From Clostridiales bacterium (GTDB lineage Bacteria; Bacillota; Clostridia; Oscillospirales; Oscillospiraceae): a DNA stretch of 43,360 nucleotides. Shown here one piece after another: positions 43,224-43,360 of the stretch. Each line of letters opens with the position of its first letter. The first letter of the stretch is position 1. Location: assembly GCA_012521555.1 (NCBI GenBank), contig JAAYMC010000055.1, forward strand, positions 1 through 43,360, read 5' to 3'. Under the pieces are notes generated by a model that saw nothing but the letters and a program-made list of their open reading frames with translations, searched no databases and had not been told where the DNA came from. The position numbers were made by a program, and so were the translations under genes.

Positions 43224-43257
43224 GTGCTCCCGTGGGCATAAGGCAAAGCGGGAGCAC
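43224..43257 (+). other. Perfect hairpin just after the radical SAM stop codon
   Basis: GTGCTCCCG (43224-43232) pairs with CGGGAGCAC (43249-43257) around a 16-nt loop, 6 nt past the stop. No U-tract follows, so it is more likely a 3'-end stabiliser or a regulatory structure than a terminator. Confidence 0.5.
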
Positions 43258-43312
43258 AGGCCGGGCTTATGGCAAGGCGCGCCTCAATCCCATACTGAAG
43301 AAAACCCCGCCG

Positions 43313-43347
43313 CGCGAATTAGCCGCGCGGCGGGGTTGTTGCTTTGG
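43313..43347 (+). terminator. Terminator-like hairpin at the window end
   Basis: Fourteen-bp perfect stem AACCCCGCCGCGCG with CGCGCGGCGGGGTT on a 7-nt loop. The following GTTGCTTTGG is a weak U-tract. Confidence 0.6.
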
Positions 43348-43360
43348 CGCAATATTTTAC

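Overview
The window reads as chromosomal DNA of a G+C-rich, strictly fermentative, anaerobic Bacillota (Clostridia, probably Oscillospiraceae-like or a neighbouring order). Supporting signs are pyruvate:ferredoxin oxidoreductase, ferredoxin-like Fe-S proteins, RicT next to holB, a CmpB-type membrane protein, RecD2, strong AGGAGG-type ribosome binding sites and Gram-positive sigma-A promoters (TTGACA-17-TATAAT type). No rRNA, tRNA, CRISPR array or phage genes were seen. The only mobile DNA is the left end of an IS3-like element at the very start.

Layout. 1-125: truncated insertion sequence (minus). 192-4013: a PTS-EIIC/EAL fusion and a UbiD decarboxylase (minus), with a tandem repeat over the ubiD promoter. 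4213-6442: a left-handed beta-helix protein, an HD phosphohydrolase and a CmpB-like membrane protein (plus). 6558-8144: metG (minus). 8445-10423: holB-ricT. 10839-16873: gltB-gltD. 17063-17560: a Cu/Zn SOD-like gene (minus). 17783-20263: an amino-acid ABC transporter. 20407-22963: a small basic leader ORF, an Orn/Lys/Arg decarboxylase and an NspC-like protein that has lost its PLP lysine. 23154-25680: an HD-GYP phosphodiesterase and a ferredoxin-type aldo/keto reductase (minus). 25681-26221: a gap of about 540 bp with a strong terminator but no clear gene. 26222-36400: a minus block comM-thiI-cinA-recD2-comF, then mreB and htpG. 36704-40264: PFOR. 40508-40882: a VOC-fold protein (minus). 41241-43217: a YfcE-like phosphodiesterase and a Cys-rich radical SAM protein.

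How the genes fit together. GltBD, the amino-acid transporter and the PLP decarboxylase point to nitrogen and amino-acid turnover. PFOR and the Fe-S aldo/keto reductase serve fermentative electron flow. Two c-di-GMP phosphodiesterases of different folds (EAL and HD-GYP) suggest second-messenger control, and the HD-GYP gene has a sigma-D/FliA-like promoter. ComM, RecD2, ComF and CinA lie in one co-directional block that suggests DNA uptake and processing.

Most unusual observations: (1) the decarboxylase locus, with an Arg/Lys-rich mini-ORF overlapping the decarboxylase start (GTGA) and a downstream pseudoenzyme-like NspC; (2) the EIIC-EAL fusion, whose sugar-site His is Asn while the EAL catalytic residues persist; (3) the radical SAM gene, translated behind a 7-codon mini-cistron; (4) operator-like repeats at the ubiD, gltB and htpG promoters. 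Functions were assigned by reading the protein sequences; no database search was run.
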